Below, one piece after another: positions 16,116-25,101 of a stretch of 64,000 nucleotides of DNA. Numbering within the stretch: position 1 is the stretch's first letter; every line of letters starts with the position of its first letter. The stretch covers positions 4,464,001 through 4,528,000 of the forward strand of contig NZ_CP107772.1 in assembly GCF_036345155.1 (NCBI RefSeq), in the 5' to 3' direction. The notes below the pieces were generated by a model. That model was not told where the DNA came from. It saw nothing but the letters and a program-made list of their open reading frames with translations, and did no database searches. The position numbers and the translations under genes were made by a program. The stretch is from Streptomyces sp. NBC_00582 (GTDB lineage: Bacteria; Actinomycetota; Actinomycetes; Streptomycetales; Streptomycetaceae).

Positions 16116-17357
16116 TCAGGAGGAGGCGGAGTCACAGCCCCCCACGGTAGCCGTGGCGGGCACCGCCCCCGCGCGGGCGAGCAGATCAGCGAGGCGGTCG
16201 GTGACGACTTCCGGGTGCTCCAGCATGACCAGGTGCCCGGCGTCCGGCACCAACACCAACTCGGCGCCCGGCAAGATGTCGGCGATCGCCTCGCTGTGCT
16301 CACTCGGTGTGACCAGATCTCCGATGCCCGCCAGCACGAGCACCGGCATGTCGGTGAACAGCGCGAGCGCCTCGGTCTTGTCGTGCTCGGTGAAGGCCGG
16401 ATAGAACTCGGCGACGACGTCGATCGGCGTCCCCTCGATCATCCGCTCGGCGAAGCGGGCGACGGCCGGATCGACGTCCTTCGAGGCGAACGAGTACCGC
16501 TTGATGATCCCGGCGAAGAGATCGGCGGTGGCCCGCCGCCCCTTCTCCACCAGCGCGGCCTGCTGCCCGAGCGCCTTGAGCACCCCCGGCAGCACCCGCC
16601 GTACGGCGTTGACGCCCGCGACCGGCAGCCCGAAGTTGACCTCGCCGAGCCGCCCGGAGGAGGTCCCCACGAAGGCGGTGGCGACCACCCGCTCCCGCAC
16701 GAACTCCGGGTACTGCGCGGCGAGCGCCATCACGGTCATCCCGCCCATGGAGTGCCCGACGAGCACGACGGGCCCCTCGGGCGCTGCCGCGTCGATCACG
16801 GCCTTCAGATCGCGGCCGAGCTGGTCGATGGTGAGCGGTACGTCGTCCCGGAGCTGGGCCGCCCCGCGCGCCGACCGCCCGTGGCTGCGCTGGTCCCAGT
16901 GCACGGTCCGCACGACGCCCCGCAGCGCGGCCCGCTGGAAGTGCCAGGAGTCCTGGGTGAGGCAGTAGCCGTGGCTGAAGACGACGGTGACGGGAAGGGG
17001 CGCCTTCCGTCCGAACAGCCGGCGCCGGCGCCCGGCGGGCCCGCCCTGCGGCTCCACGTCGTCGACCTCGTAGTACAGCTCGGTGCCGTCGTCGGCGACG
17101 GCCTTGCCGGGGTTGCCGCGCAGCGCCCCGTACGGTCCCGCCGAGTCCAGCGCGAGCCGGGCCTTGGCCCGCATCCCGCGCCCCACGGTCATCCGCTCGA
17201 TGGCCACCCCGGCGGCGGCGCCCGCGGCGATCACGCCTATCGCGGCGCCGGCGATCCCGGTCGCCCGGCGCCAGCCCCCCGCCGCCCCCGTGGCGGAGGC
17301 GACGGCGACGGCCGCCGAGGCGGCGTCCGCCACTGCCTCCGCACTGCTCTCGCTCAC
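16116..17357 (-). CDS. Alpha/beta hydrolase, membrane-associated
   Basis: 413 residues. An Ala/Gly-rich N-terminus contains a likely membrane helix (about 30-52). The hydrolase domain has the oxyanion region FSHGYCLTQDSWHFQ, nucleophile elbow GHSMGGM (Ser near 205), the acid near AGIGDLVTP and His in DAGHLVMLEHPE. GTG at 17357 is preceded by GAGGAG 8 nt away. Located between alr and tsaE, a conserved actinobacterial arrangement; substrate unknown. Confidence 0.85.
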   Translation of the reverse strand: MSESSAEAVADAASAAVAVASATGAAGGWRRATGIAGAAIGVIAAGAAAGVAIERMTVGRGMRAKARLALDSAGPYGALRGNPGKAVADDGTELYYEVDDVEPQGGPAGRRRRLFGRKAPLPVTVVFSHGYCLTQDSWHFQRAALRGVVRTVHWDQRSHGRSARGAAQLRDDVPLTIDQLGRDLKAVIDAAAPEGPVVLVGHSMGGMTVMALAAQYPEFVRERVVATAFVGTSSGRLGEVNFGLPVAGVNAVRRVLPGVLKALGQQAALVEKGRRATADLFAGIIKRYSFASKDVDPAVARFAERMIEGTPIDVVAEFYPAFTEHDKTEALALFTDMPVLVLAGIGDLVTPSEHSEAIADILPGAELVLVPDAGHLVMLEHPEVVTDRLADLLARAGAVPATATVGGCDSASS

Positions 17358-17466
17358 GTACCGCTCCTCTTGTCCACAAGGTGCCCCGCAGCCGGTGTCA
17401 CGGCGGTCGGGGAAGTTACCGAAGAAGTTTCCGAAGAAGTGTCCTACCCGCGGGTTACCCGGTTCG

Positions 17467-18633
17467 TCACTCGTTCACATAGACGCGGGGAACCCGTGCT
17501 CCGATGCGGGTGACGATCTCGTACCCGATGGTTCCGGCCGCCTGGGCCCAGTCCTCGGCCGTCGGTTCCCCGCGGTCCCCGGGCCCGAACAGCACCGCCT
17601 CCGCCCCGGCCGCCGGTTCGTCCCCACCGAGGTCGACGACGAACTGGTCCATCGCGATCCGCCCGGCGACGGTACGCCACTTGCCCGCCACGAGCACGGG
17701 CCCGGTCCCGGAGGCATGGCGCGGGATCCCGTCGGCGTACCCCAGGGGGACGAGCCCCAGGGTGGTCTCACCCGGGGTCACATAGTGGTGGCCGTAACTG
17801 ACACCGTGTCCGCCGGGCACCGACTTCACCAGCGCCAGCGAGGCGGCCAGCGTCATCACCGGGCGCAGCCCCAGGTCGGCGGCGGAGCCGAGCTGCGGGC
17901 TGGGCGAGAGGCCGTACATGGCCACCCCGGGCCGGACGAGGTCGAAGTGGCTCTCGGGGAGGGTGAGGGTGGCGGGCGAGTTGGCGATGTGCCGCACCTC
18001 GGGCCGGATTCCGCGTGCCTCGGCGTACGCGACCATCTCCCGGAAGAGACCGAGCTGAGCGGCGACGGAGGGGTGCCCGGGTTCGTCGGCGCACGCGAAG
18101 TGCGACCACAGCCCGGTGATCCGCAGCAGTCCGCCCTCCTCGGCCTCCAGCGCGGCGGCGACGAGCCGCTCCCAGTCCTCGCCGGGCTGGCACCCGTTGC
18201 GCCCGAGCCCGGTGTCGGCCTTGAGCTGTACACGAGCGGGCCTCCGTACGGCGTGCGCGGCGAGCACGACCTCTTCGAGGGCCCACAACCCGCTCACCGA
18301 CACGTCGAGATCGGCCTCGATCGCCTCCCGCCAGGGCCCTCCGGGCGTCCACAGCCAGCACATGATCCGGACGTCCGCGGGCAGCTCGCCCGAGCCCCGC
18401 AGCGCGAGGGCCTCCTCGGGCGTGGCGGTGCCCACCCATCCGGCGCCCGCCTCCACGGCCGCCCGCGCGCAGGCCAGGGCCCCGTGCCCGTACCCGTCGG
18501 CCTTCACGACCGCCATGAACGCGGCCCCCGGCGCCTTGGCGCGCAGGGTGCGCACATTGGCCCGCAGCGCGTCCAGGTCGATCTCGGCACGGGCACGCGA
18601 CGGGGCGGCGGGCAGCTTGGCGTTCTCACTCAT
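17467..18633 (-). CDS. alr: Alanine racemase
   Basis: 388 residues. PLP lysine Lys44 in AVVKADGYGHGA and catalytic Tyr280 in GVSYGHHY. It also has the substrate-site region GRIAMDQFVVDLG and the family core KADTGLGRNGC. Fold-type III PLP enzyme making D-alanine for peptidoglycan. ATG at 18633; a longer open frame upstream overlaps nnr and is not coding. Minus-strand order nnr-alr-hydrolase-tsaE. Confidence 0.96.
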   Translation of the reverse strand: MSENAKLPAAPSRARAEIDLDALRANVRTLRAKAPGAAFMAVVKADGYGHGALACARAAVEAGAGWVGTATPEEALALRGSGELPADVRIMCWLWTPGGPWREAIEADLDVSVSGLWALEEVVLAAHAVRRPARVQLKADTGLGRNGCQPGEDWERLVAAALEAEEGGLLRITGLWSHFACADEPGHPSVAAQLGLFREMVAYAEARGIRPEVRHIANSPATLTLPESHFDLVRPGVAMYGLSPSPQLGSAADLGLRPVMTLAASLALVKSVPGGHGVSYGHHYVTPGETTLGLVPLGYADGIPRHASGTGPVLVAGKWRTVAGRIAMDQFVVDLGGDEPAAGAEAVLFGPGDRGEPTAEDWAQAAGTIGYEIVTRIGARVPRVYVNE

Positions 18634-18749
18634 CGCCGCCCAGTGTCTCAGAGGGCCCCAGGACCGCTGGAGTGCCGGGCCGGATGCCCCTCGGGCTCCC
18701 CCCACTGGAGGAAGCCCGGGAAAGGCCGGAAAGGCCAGGGGCGGGCCCT

Positions 18750-20186
18750 TCAGTCCCGTACGTCCCGCCAGGCCGCCGGGATCGCGTCGGCCACGTCGTG
18801 CGCCCCCACCGGCGCGCCCCGCGCCGCGAGGCGCCCCGCCAGCCCGTGCAGATACGCCGCCGCGCTGCCCGCGTCCACCGCGTCCAGTCCGGCCGCGAGC
18901 AGTGACCCCGCGAGCCCCGACAGGACGTCCCCGCTCCCGGCGGTGGCCAGCCACGGCGTGCCGGTCGCGTTCACCCGCACCGGCCCGCCGCCCGCGTCGG
19001 CGACCAGGGTCGTCGACCCCTTCAGCAGCACGGTCGCCGAGTACAGCTCCGCGAGTTCCCGTACGGCGGCCAGCCGCGCCCCCTCGACCCGCTCCCGGGA
19101 CACCCCGAGCAGAGCGGCGGCCTCCCCGGCATGGGGCGTCATCAGCGTGGGCGCGCTCCGCCCCCGTACCGCCTCCCGGTCCGCGAGCCGCAGCCCGTCC
19201 GCGTCCAGCAGCACCGGCACCTCGGTCCCCAGCACCTCCGCCACGGTTCCGGCGTCCTCGCCGGCCCCCGGCCCCACCACCCACGCCTGCACCCGGCCCG
19301 CCTTCTGCGGCCCCCGGTCCGACACCAGCGTCTCCGGGAAACGGGCGAGGACGACGGTACCGGCCGGCCCGACGTACCGCACGGCACCCGCCCCGCCGCG
19401 CAGCGCCCCCGCGACGGCCAGCACGGCGGCCCCCGGATACCGCGCGGACCCGGCGGCGATGCCCACCACCCCGCGCCGGTACTTGTCGCTCTCGCCCCCG
19501 GGTTCCGGCAGCAGCGCGGCCACATCGGCGTGCTGCAGCGCCTCCAGCCCGGGCTCGTCCGGCAGGACGTCGCCCAGCCCGATGTCGACGAACCGCACCA
19601 CCCCGGCGTACTCCCGCGCGGGATCGATCAGCAGCCCCGGCTTGTGCGTCCCGAACGTGACCGTCACATCGGCCCGTACGGCAGCCCCCCGCACCTCCCC
19701 GCTGTCCGCCTCCACCCCGCTGGGCAGGTCGACGGCGACGACGACGGCCCCGGACCGCTCGACGGCCGCGACGATCCCGGCCGCCTCCGGCCGCAGCCCG
19801 CCCTTGCCCCCGATCCCGACGATCCCGTCCACCACGAGGTCGGCCCGCCGCACGGCCTGCTCGGCATCGCCGACCCCCACCACGCGGCCCCCGGCCCGCC
19901 GCAACGCGGCAAGCCCCCCGCCGTGCACCCGTTCGGGCGCGAGCAGCACCGCGCTCACCCCGGCCCCGCGCCGGGCGAGCCGGGCCCCCGCGTAGAGGGC
20001 GTCGCCCCCGTTGTCCCCGCTTCCCACCAGCAGCACGACCCGCCGCCCGTAGACCCGGCCCAGCGACTGCGCGCAGGCGACGGCGAGCCCGGCGGCGGCC
20101 CGCTGCATCAGCGCCCCTTCGGGCAACCGCCCCATCAGCTCCCGCTCGGCGCTTCGGACCGTGTCCACGAAGAAGGCAGTACGCAT
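18750..20186 (-). CDS. nnr: Bifunctional NAD(P)H-hydrate epimerase / ADP-dependent NAD(P)H-hydrate dehydratase
   Basis: 478 residues. The N-terminal YjeF_N epimerase domain (about 1-220) has GSGDNGGDAL at 55-64 and AVDLPSGVEADSG. The C-terminal carbohydrate-kinase-like domain (about 230-478) has LMTPHAGEAAALLG, LLKGSTTLV and the ATP-site TAGSGDVLSGLAGSLLA. The enzyme repairs hydrated NADH/NADPH. ATG at 20186. Upstream of alr by 116 nt. Confidence 0.95.
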   Translation of the reverse strand: MRTAFFVDTVRSAERELMGRLPEGALMQRAAAGLAVACAQSLGRVYGRRVVLLVGSGDNGGDALYAGARLARRGAGVSAVLLAPERVHGGGLAALRRAGGRVVGVGDAEQAVRRADLVVDGIVGIGGKGGLRPEAAGIVAAVERSGAVVVAVDLPSGVEADSGEVRGAAVRADVTVTFGTHKPGLLIDPAREYAGVVRFVDIGLGDVLPDEPGLEALQHADVAALLPEPGGESDKYRRGVVGIAAGSARYPGAAVLAVAGALRGGAGAVRYVGPAGTVVLARFPETLVSDRGPQKAGRVQAWVVGPGAGEDAGTVAEVLGTEVPVLLDADGLRLADREAVRGRSAPTLMTPHAGEAAALLGVSRERVEGARLAAVRELAELYSATVLLKGSTTLVADAGGGPVRVNATGTPWLATAGSGDVLSGLAGSLLAAGLDAVDAGSAAAYLHGLAGRLAARGAPVGAHDVADAIPAAWRDVRD

Positions 20187-20198
20187 GCCGCAAGTCTG

Positions 20199-20927
20199 TC
20201 AGCGGTCCGGCGTCGTGTCGGGCTTGGTGTGGAGGACGGCACGGGCCTGGTCCGCCGCGCGGGCGATGCTCTCGGAGACGAAGTCGAGGAAGCGGCCCAT
20301 GTTCTCGAGGCGGACGGCGGCCGGGGTGCCTGCGCCGAGGATGCCGACGCCCTGCCGTGCGGTCTCGGCGACCTGGGCGGTGGAGCGGGCGCTGGCCACC
20401 ATCGCCTCGTACATGATCTCGTCGTCGACGACGTAGCGCTCACGGCGTCGTTCGTCGCGTTCCCGGCGTACGTGGTCCTGGCTTTCGAGGAACGCGATGG
20501 CCTTGGACACGGACGCCGGGCTGACCTGAAGACGCTGGACGAGTTCGGACGCGGTGAGGCTGCCCGTGTCGCTGATGGTGAGACAGGCCATCACCCTGGC
20601 CGTCATCTTGGGCATGCCCGAGGCCATGAAGACGGTGGTCAGCGTCTCCTGGTACGCGCGTACGGCCTCGGCGTCGCGGCCGTGGGGCTGCGGGGACTCC
20701 GCCCCTCCCCGGGGCGCGGTCGGCCGACGCCGGTGGGTGCGGTGTTCGGTGGCGCGGTGGGCGAGGTCGGCGCGGTAGGCGGTGGGACCGCCGTTGCGCA
20801 TCACCTCGCGGGTGACGGTCGATGTCGGACGGTCGAGCCGTCTGGCGATCTCGGCGTAGGCGAGACCGTCGGCCAGTCCCAGCGCGATCTGCTGGCGTTC
20901 CTGCTGGGTGAGCCTGCCTCCCGGCAT
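20199..20927 (-). CDS. MarR/GbsR-like regulator with N-terminal IS30-type HTH_38 domain
   Basis: 242 residues. Residues 6-60 (LTQQERQQIALGLADGLAYA, then EIARRLDRPTSTVTREVMRN) match the helix-turn-helix used by IS30-family transposases. A linker leads to a winged-helix MarR/GbsR-like domain (about 95-190; LTASELVQRLQVSPASVSKA, then IAFLESQDHVRRERDERRRE). The last ~50 residues are helical. ATG at 20927 is set by AGGAGG 6 nt upstream; the longer frame runs through the promoter. Divergent from the DUF4097-ABC operon, which it probably represses; ligand unknown. Confidence 0.82.
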   Translation of the reverse strand: MPGGRLTQQERQQIALGLADGLAYAEIARRLDRPTSTVTREVMRNGGPTAYRADLAHRATEHRTHRRRPTAPRGGAESPQPHGRDAEAVRAYQETLTTVFMASGMPKMTARVMACLTISDTGSLTASELVQRLQVSPASVSKAIAFLESQDHVRRERDERRRERYVVDDEIMYEAMVASARSTAQVAETARQGVGILGAGTPAAVRLENMGRFLDFVSESIARAADQARAVLHTKPDTTPDR

Positions 20928-20980
20928 CGCGGCCTCCTTCGTGGTGCGTGACACCCCCAACATAGCGTTCACGGGCACTT

Positions 20981-21086
20981 CATTGCAACGAACAGAGGCC
21001 AAGCATTGCATTATCCCCCATCCCATTGCAACGATTTACAGGCTTTCATCTGCACAAACAACACTTCCATGCAACAAGCTTGTTGC
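20981..21086. promoter_or_regulatory. AT-rich divergent operator/promoter with TTGCAA-type repeats and a perfect palindrome
   Basis: CATTGCAACGA occurs at 20981-20991 and 21024-21034 (43 bp apart), and a related CATTGCAT at 21004-21011. A perfect 16-bp palindrome GCAACAAGCTTGTTGC lies at 21071-21086. The whole 20928-21160 gap is much richer in A/T than its surroundings. It separates the regulator from the DUF4097-ABC operon. Confidence 0.65.
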
Positions 21087-21160
21087 CAGCTCCATGAACG
21101 CAACGTAGCTTTTCCATTGTCAGAAACAACGCGGCGCAAGCCGGACCCAAGGAGCCCACC

Positions 21161-21826
21161 ATGCAGAAGTTCGACACCCCCGCCCCCGTCTCCGCCGTCG
21201 TCGACCTCCCCGCCGGACGCATCCAGTTCATCGCCGCCGACCGCGCGGACACCACCGTCGAGGTCCGGCCCGCGGACGCCTCCAGGAGCCGTGACGTGAA
21301 GGCGGCGGAGCAGATCCGGGTCGCCTACGGCGACGGCGTCCTGCGGATCGCGGCCGCCCCGGCGAAGAACCAGCTCTTCGGCCCCTCCGGTTCCGTCGAG
21401 GTGACCGTCCAGCTCCCCGCCGGCTCCCACGTCGAGGGCAAGGCCGGAAGCGCCGAACTCCGTTGCGTCGGACGCCTCGGCGACCTCGTCTTCGACGGCG
21501 CGTACCAGCGGATCAAGATCGACGAGGCCGCGAGCGTCCGCCTCACCGCGATCGACGGCGACGTCGAGGTCGGCCGGCTCGGCGGCCCCGCGCAGATCGG
21601 CACCACCCGGGGCGACATCCGGATCGCCGAGGCCGTACGCGGCACCGTCGTACTCACCACCGACTCCGGCGACATCTCGGTCACCGCCGCCGCCGGCGCC
21701 TCCGCCGCCCTGGACGCCGGCACCTCCCACGGCCGCGTCAGCAACGCCCTCAAGAACGACGGCACCACCGCACTCGACATCCGCGCCACCACCGCCCACG
21801 GCGACATCACCGCCCGCAGCCTCTGA
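21161..21826 (+). CDS. DUF4097-family beta-helix-like protein
   Basis: 221 residues, no signal peptide or membrane segment. Short repeated beta strands (GDVEVGRLGGPAQIG, TTRGDIRIAEAVRGTVVL, TTDSGDISVTAA, TTAHGDITARSL) are the DUF4097 pattern. ATG at 21161 with AAGGAG 7 nt upstream. First gene of a three-gene operon with an ABC-2 exporter. DUF4097 proteins are often next to such exporters and PadR/MarR-type regulators; their role is not known. Confidence 0.8.
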   Translation: MQKFDTPAPVSAVVDLPAGRIQFIAADRADTTVEVRPADASRSRDVKAAEQIRVAYGDGVLRIAAAPAKNQLFGPSGSVEVTVQLPAGSHVEGKAGSAELRCVGRLGDLVFDGAYQRIKIDEAASVRLTAIDGDVEVGRLGGPAQIGTTRGDIRIAEAVRGTVVLTTDSGDISVTAAAGASAALDAGTSHGRVSNALKNDGTTALDIRATTAHGDITARSL

Positions 21827-21872
21827 ATCCACAGCCGACACGCACAGCCGACACACCCAGGGGGCACTTCTC

Positions 21873-22829
21873 ATGACCGACCTGGCCATCGCCGCGACCG
21901 GACTGCGCAAGTCCTACGGCGACAAGACCGTCCTCGACGGCGTCGACCTCGCCGTCCCACAGGGAACGATCTTCGCCCTGCTCGGGCCGAACGGCGCCGG
22001 CAAGACCACCGCCGTGAAGATCCTCTCCACGCTCGTCTCCGCCGACGCCGGCACGGTCCACGTCGGCGGCCACGACCTCGCCGCCGACCCGCAGGCCGTA
22101 CGCGCCGCGATCGGCGTCACCGGGCAGTTCTCCGCCGTCGACGGCCTCATCACCGGCGAGGAGAACATGCTCCTCATGGCCGACCTCCACCACCTGCCCA
22201 GGACAGAGGGACGCCGGATCACCGCCGAACTGCTGCAACGCTTCGACCTGGAGGAAGCGGCGAAGAAACCCGCCTCCACCTACTCCGGCGGCATGAGACG
22301 CCGCCTCGACATCGCCATGACCCTCGTCGGCAGCCCCCGGATCATCTTCCTCGACGAGCCGACCACCGGACTCGACCCCCGCTCCCGCCACACCATGTGG
22401 CAGATCATCCGCGACCTCGTCACCGACGGCGTCACCGTCCTCCTCACCACCCAGTACCTGGAGGAAGCCGACCAACTCGCCGACCGCATCGCGGTCCTGA
22501 ACGACGGGAGGATCGCCGCCGAAGGCACCGCCGAGGAACTCAAGCGACTCATCCCCGGCGGACACGTCCGCCTCCGCTTCACCGACCCCACCGCGTACCG
22601 CGACGCCACCGCCGCACTCGACGAGGTCACCCGCGACGACGACGCCCTCGCCCTCCAGATCCCCAGCGACGGCAGCCATCGCGCCCTGCGCACCCTCCTC
22701 GACCGGCTCGACGCGGCCGGCATCGAAGCCGACGAACTCACCCTCCACACCCCCGACCTCGACGACGTCTTCTTCGCCCTCACCGGCCCGGCCACCCTCC
22801 CCGCCCAGCCCAAGGAGAACGCCCGATGA
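21873..22829 (+). CDS. ABC transporter ATP-binding protein, DrrA-like
   Basis: 318 residues. Walker A GPNGAGKTT (38-46), Q-loop VTGQFSAVD, signature YSGGMRRRLD (137-146), Walker B IIFLDEP (157-163), switch His replaced by Gln-containing LLTTQYLEEADQLAD as in DrrA-type exporters. The ~90-residue C-terminal extension includes TPDLDDVFFALTG, typical of daunorubicin-resistance-type subunits. Its stop overlaps the permease start (ATGA). Powers an ABC-2 exporter; substrate unknown. Confidence 0.93.
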   Translation: MTDLAIAATGLRKSYGDKTVLDGVDLAVPQGTIFALLGPNGAGKTTAVKILSTLVSADAGTVHVGGHDLAADPQAVRAAIGVTGQFSAVDGLITGEENMLLMADLHHLPRTEGRRITAELLQRFDLEEAAKKPASTYSGGMRRRLDIAMTLVGSPRIIFLDEPTTGLDPRSRHTMWQIIRDLVTDGVTVLLTTQYLEEADQLADRIAVLNDGRIAAEGTAEELKRLIPGGHVRLRFTDPTAYRDATAALDEVTRDDDALALQIPSDGSHRALRTLLDRLDAAGIEADELTLHTPDLDDVFFALTGPATLPAQPKENAR

Positions 22830-23617
22830 GCACCCTCGCCCTCGCCGCACGCGACTCCGCCACCATGCTGCGCCGCAACCTCCTGCACGCCCGGCGCTAC
22901 CCGTCCCTCACCCTGAACCTGCTGCTCACGCCGATCATGCTGCTGCTGCTCTTCGTCTATATCTTCGGCGACGCGATGAGCTCCGGCCTCGGGGACGGCA
23001 CGGCGGGCCGCTCGGCCTACATCGCCTACATCGTCCCCGGCCTGCTGCTGATGACCATCGGCTCCACCACGATCGGCACCGCGGTCTCCGTCGCCAACGA
23101 CATGAGCGAGGGCATCATCGCCCGCTTCCGCACGATGGCGATCCACCGCCCTTCGGTGCTCGTCGGACATGTCGTCGGCAGTGTCATCCAGTCCGTCCTG
23201 AGCGTGGTCCTCGTGGGCGCCGTCGGTGTGGCCATCGGCTTCCGTTCCACCGACGCCGGCGTCCTGGAATGGCTGGCCGCGTTCGGCCTGGTCGTCCTGT
23301 TCGCCCTGGCGCTCACCTGGATCGCGGTCGGCATGGGCCTGGTCGCCCCGAACGCCGAGGCGGCCAGCAACAACGCGATGCCGCTGATCCTGCTGCCGCT
23401 GCTGTCCAGCGCCTTCGTACCGCTCGACTCGATGCCGGGCTGGTTCCAGCCGGTCGCCGAGTACCAGCCGTTCACCCCGGCCATCGAGACCCTGCGCGGC
23501 CTGCTCCTCGGCACGCACATCGGCCACAACGGGTGGATCGCCGTCGCCTGGTGCGTGGGCCTCACGGTGCTCGGCTACTTCTGGTCGACCGCGAAGTTCA
23601 ACGCCGACCCGAAGTGA
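22826..23617 (+). CDS. ABC-2 type transporter permease, DrrB-like
   Basis: 263 residues with six predicted membrane segments (first PSLTLNLLLTPIMLLLLFVY, last AVAWCVGLTVLGYFW). ABC-2 signature region MPLILLPLLSSAFVPLDSMP (196-215), then VAEYQPFTPAIETLRGLL. ATG at 22826 is coupled to the ATPase. Together they form an efflux pump of the daunorubicin/antibiotic type. The operon ends at a palindrome at 23651-23668. Confidence 0.92.
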   Translation: MSTLALAARDSATMLRRNLLHARRYPSLTLNLLLTPIMLLLLFVYIFGDAMSSGLGDGTAGRSAYIAYIVPGLLLMTIGSTTIGTAVSVANDMSEGIIARFRTMAIHRPSVLVGHVVGSVIQSVLSVVLVGAVGVAIGFRSTDAGVLEWLAAFGLVVLFALALTWIAVGMGLVAPNAEAASNNAMPLILLPLLSSAFVPLDSMPGWFQPVAEYQPFTPAIETLRGLLLGTHIGHNGWIAVAWCVGLTVLGYFWSTAKFNADPK

Positions 23618-23635
23618 GCGCATGACGCCCGAAAC

Positions 23636-23668
23636 GACCGCCATGGTGAAGGACCGCCATGGCGGTCC
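23636..23668. terminator. Bidirectional palindrome between ABC permease and acpS
   Basis: GGACCGCCATGGCGGTCC (23651-23668) is a perfect 18-bp palindrome, and GACCGCCATGG is repeated directly at 23636 and 23652. It sits between two convergent genes; a terminator is the likely role, though a T-run is missing. Confidence 0.55.
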
Positions 23669-23674
23669 GTCGCG

Positions 23675-24046
23675 CTACCCCTCCGCGATCACCACCGCCG
23701 AGGCCACCCCCGCGTCATGGCTCAACGACACATGCCAGCCCCGCACCCCCAGCTCCGCCGCCCGGGCCGCCACACTCCCCCGCACCCGCAGCCGAGGCTG
23801 CCCGCTCGCCTCCACGAACACCTCCACGTCCGTCCACAGCAGCCCCGGCGGCGCCCCCAGCGCCTTGGCGAGCGCCTCCTTCGCCGCGAACCGCGCCGCC
23901 AGCGAGGCGATCCCCCGCCGCTCCCCGCTCGGCAGCAGCAACTCGCCGTCGACGAAGAGCCGTTGCGCGAGCGCGGGAGTCCGCTCCAGCGACGCCGCGA
24001 AGCGTTCGATCTCGGCCACGTCGATACCGACCCCGATGATGCTCAT
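23675..24046 (-). CDS. acpS: Holo-[acyl-carrier-protein] synthase
   Basis: 123 residues. AcpS motifs [14 protein letters not shown] (3-16) with the Mg-binding Asp, and [27 protein letters not shown] near the end. It transfers 4'-phosphopantetheine from CoA to acyl carrier protein. ATG at 24046; the open frame extends further but the family starts here. In many actinobacteria acpS is next to nnr; here the DUF4097-ABC cassette lies between them. Confidence 0.95.
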   Translation of the reverse strand: MSIIGVGIDVAEIERFAASLERTPALAQRLFVDGELLLPSGERRGIASLAARFAAKEALAKALGAPPGLLWTDVEVFVEASGQPRLRVRGSVAARAAELGVRGWHVSLSHDAGVASAVVIAEG

Positions 24047-24139
24047 GCCGAGCACTCTAAGGCGGCCCACCACCGTCTCCCCGTTGTCGGAGCCTGCTGC
24101 TAGCCTGCGGCGACTTGATCACCACCAGGGGGCGGAGAG

Positions 24140-25096
24140 ATGAGCGGTACTGACGGCAGACCCATGACCTCGAACGGGCCGACCTTCGACGCGTTCGACA
24201 ACACGCCGGAGCTGATCCCCCTGCGTACGGCGGCCCGGGCGAACGACTGGAACGCCGTGAGGGCCTTCTTCTCCGGTCTGGACTCGGTCGACAAGGTCTC
24301 CTCCGCCGTCGCGGTCCTCGCCGGCATCGACGGCGTCGAGTCCCTGCTGGAGCAGGCGGCCGCCGACCACCCCGGCGACCCGCTGCCCCGCGCCGCGCTC
24401 GCCGAGCGGTACGTCTACATCGGCTGGGACATCCGCAGCAGCCTGCGCGCCCAGCACGTCTCCCGCGACCAGTTCGACCGGTTCCACGCCTGGCTGCGCA
24501 AGGCCGAACAGATCCTCATCGAGGTCTGCGCCGAACAGCCGTCGTACGCACCGGCCTGGACGGCCCGTCTGATGACCGCGCGAGGACTGCAGTTGGGCCA
24601 GACGGAGGCCCGGCGCCGCTACGACCGCCTCTCCGCGCACCACCCGCACCACTACCGCGCCCAGGTCCAGCTCCTGCAGCAGGTGTGCCCGAAATGGAGC
24701 GGCTCCTGGGAGGCGACGCACGCCTTCGCCCGGGAGTGCGCGTCCGCCTCCCCCGACGGCTCGAACTCCGGCGCGCTGGTCGCGCTCGCCCACATCGAGC
24801 ACGGCCTCGACCTGGAGGGCCCCGAGCGCACCGCCTATCTGCGGGGCGTCCCGGTCCGCGACGACCTCCGCAACGCCGCGCACATCTCCGTCCTGCACCC
24901 CGACCACCGCCCCGACTGGAACACGCTCGGCGCGCACAACGCGTTCGCGTTCGCCTTCGGTCTCGGCGGTCACTTCGAGGACGCGGCACCGCACTTCGTC
25001 TTCATCGGCGACCGCGCCACCGAGTCGCCCTGGTACTACACGAGCGACATGAAGGCCACCTTCCTGAAGTACCGCAAGTCCGCGCTGGGGGCCTGA
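24140..25096 (+). CDS. Soluble helical protein of unknown function, paired with M16-like peptidase
   Basis: 318 residues, no signal or membrane segment. Helical, TPR-like texture (LPRAALAERYVYIGWDIRSS, APAWTARLMTARGLQLGQTE, RRRYDRLSAHHPHHYRAQVQ), resembling DUF4034-type proteins, and a C-terminal FAFAFGLGGHFEDAAPHFVF. ATG at 24140 with GGCGGAG close upstream. Only 5 nt separate it from the M16 gene, so they form an operon. Not recognised; it may be an adaptor or regulator for the peptidase. Confidence 0.72.
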   Translation: MSGTDGRPMTSNGPTFDAFDNTPELIPLRTAARANDWNAVRAFFSGLDSVDKVSSAVAVLAGIDGVESLLEQAAADHPGDPLPRAALAERYVYIGWDIRSSLRAQHVSRDQFDRFHAWLRKAEQILIEVCAEQPSYAPAWTARLMTARGLQLGQTEARRRYDRLSAHHPHHYRAQVQLLQQVCPKWSGSWEATHAFARECASASPDGSNSGALVALAHIEHGLDLEGPERTAYLRGVPVRDDLRNAAHISVLHPDHRPDWNTLGAHNAFAFAFGLGGHFEDAAPHFVFIGDRATESPWYYTSDMKATFLKYRKSALGA

Positions 25097-25101
25097 CACC
25101 G

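Noticed and set aside
20199..20927. An IS30 transposase or insertion sequence
   Set aside because: Only the HTH is IS30-like; there is no DDE domain and no terminal inverted repeats, and the rest is a MarR-like regulator.
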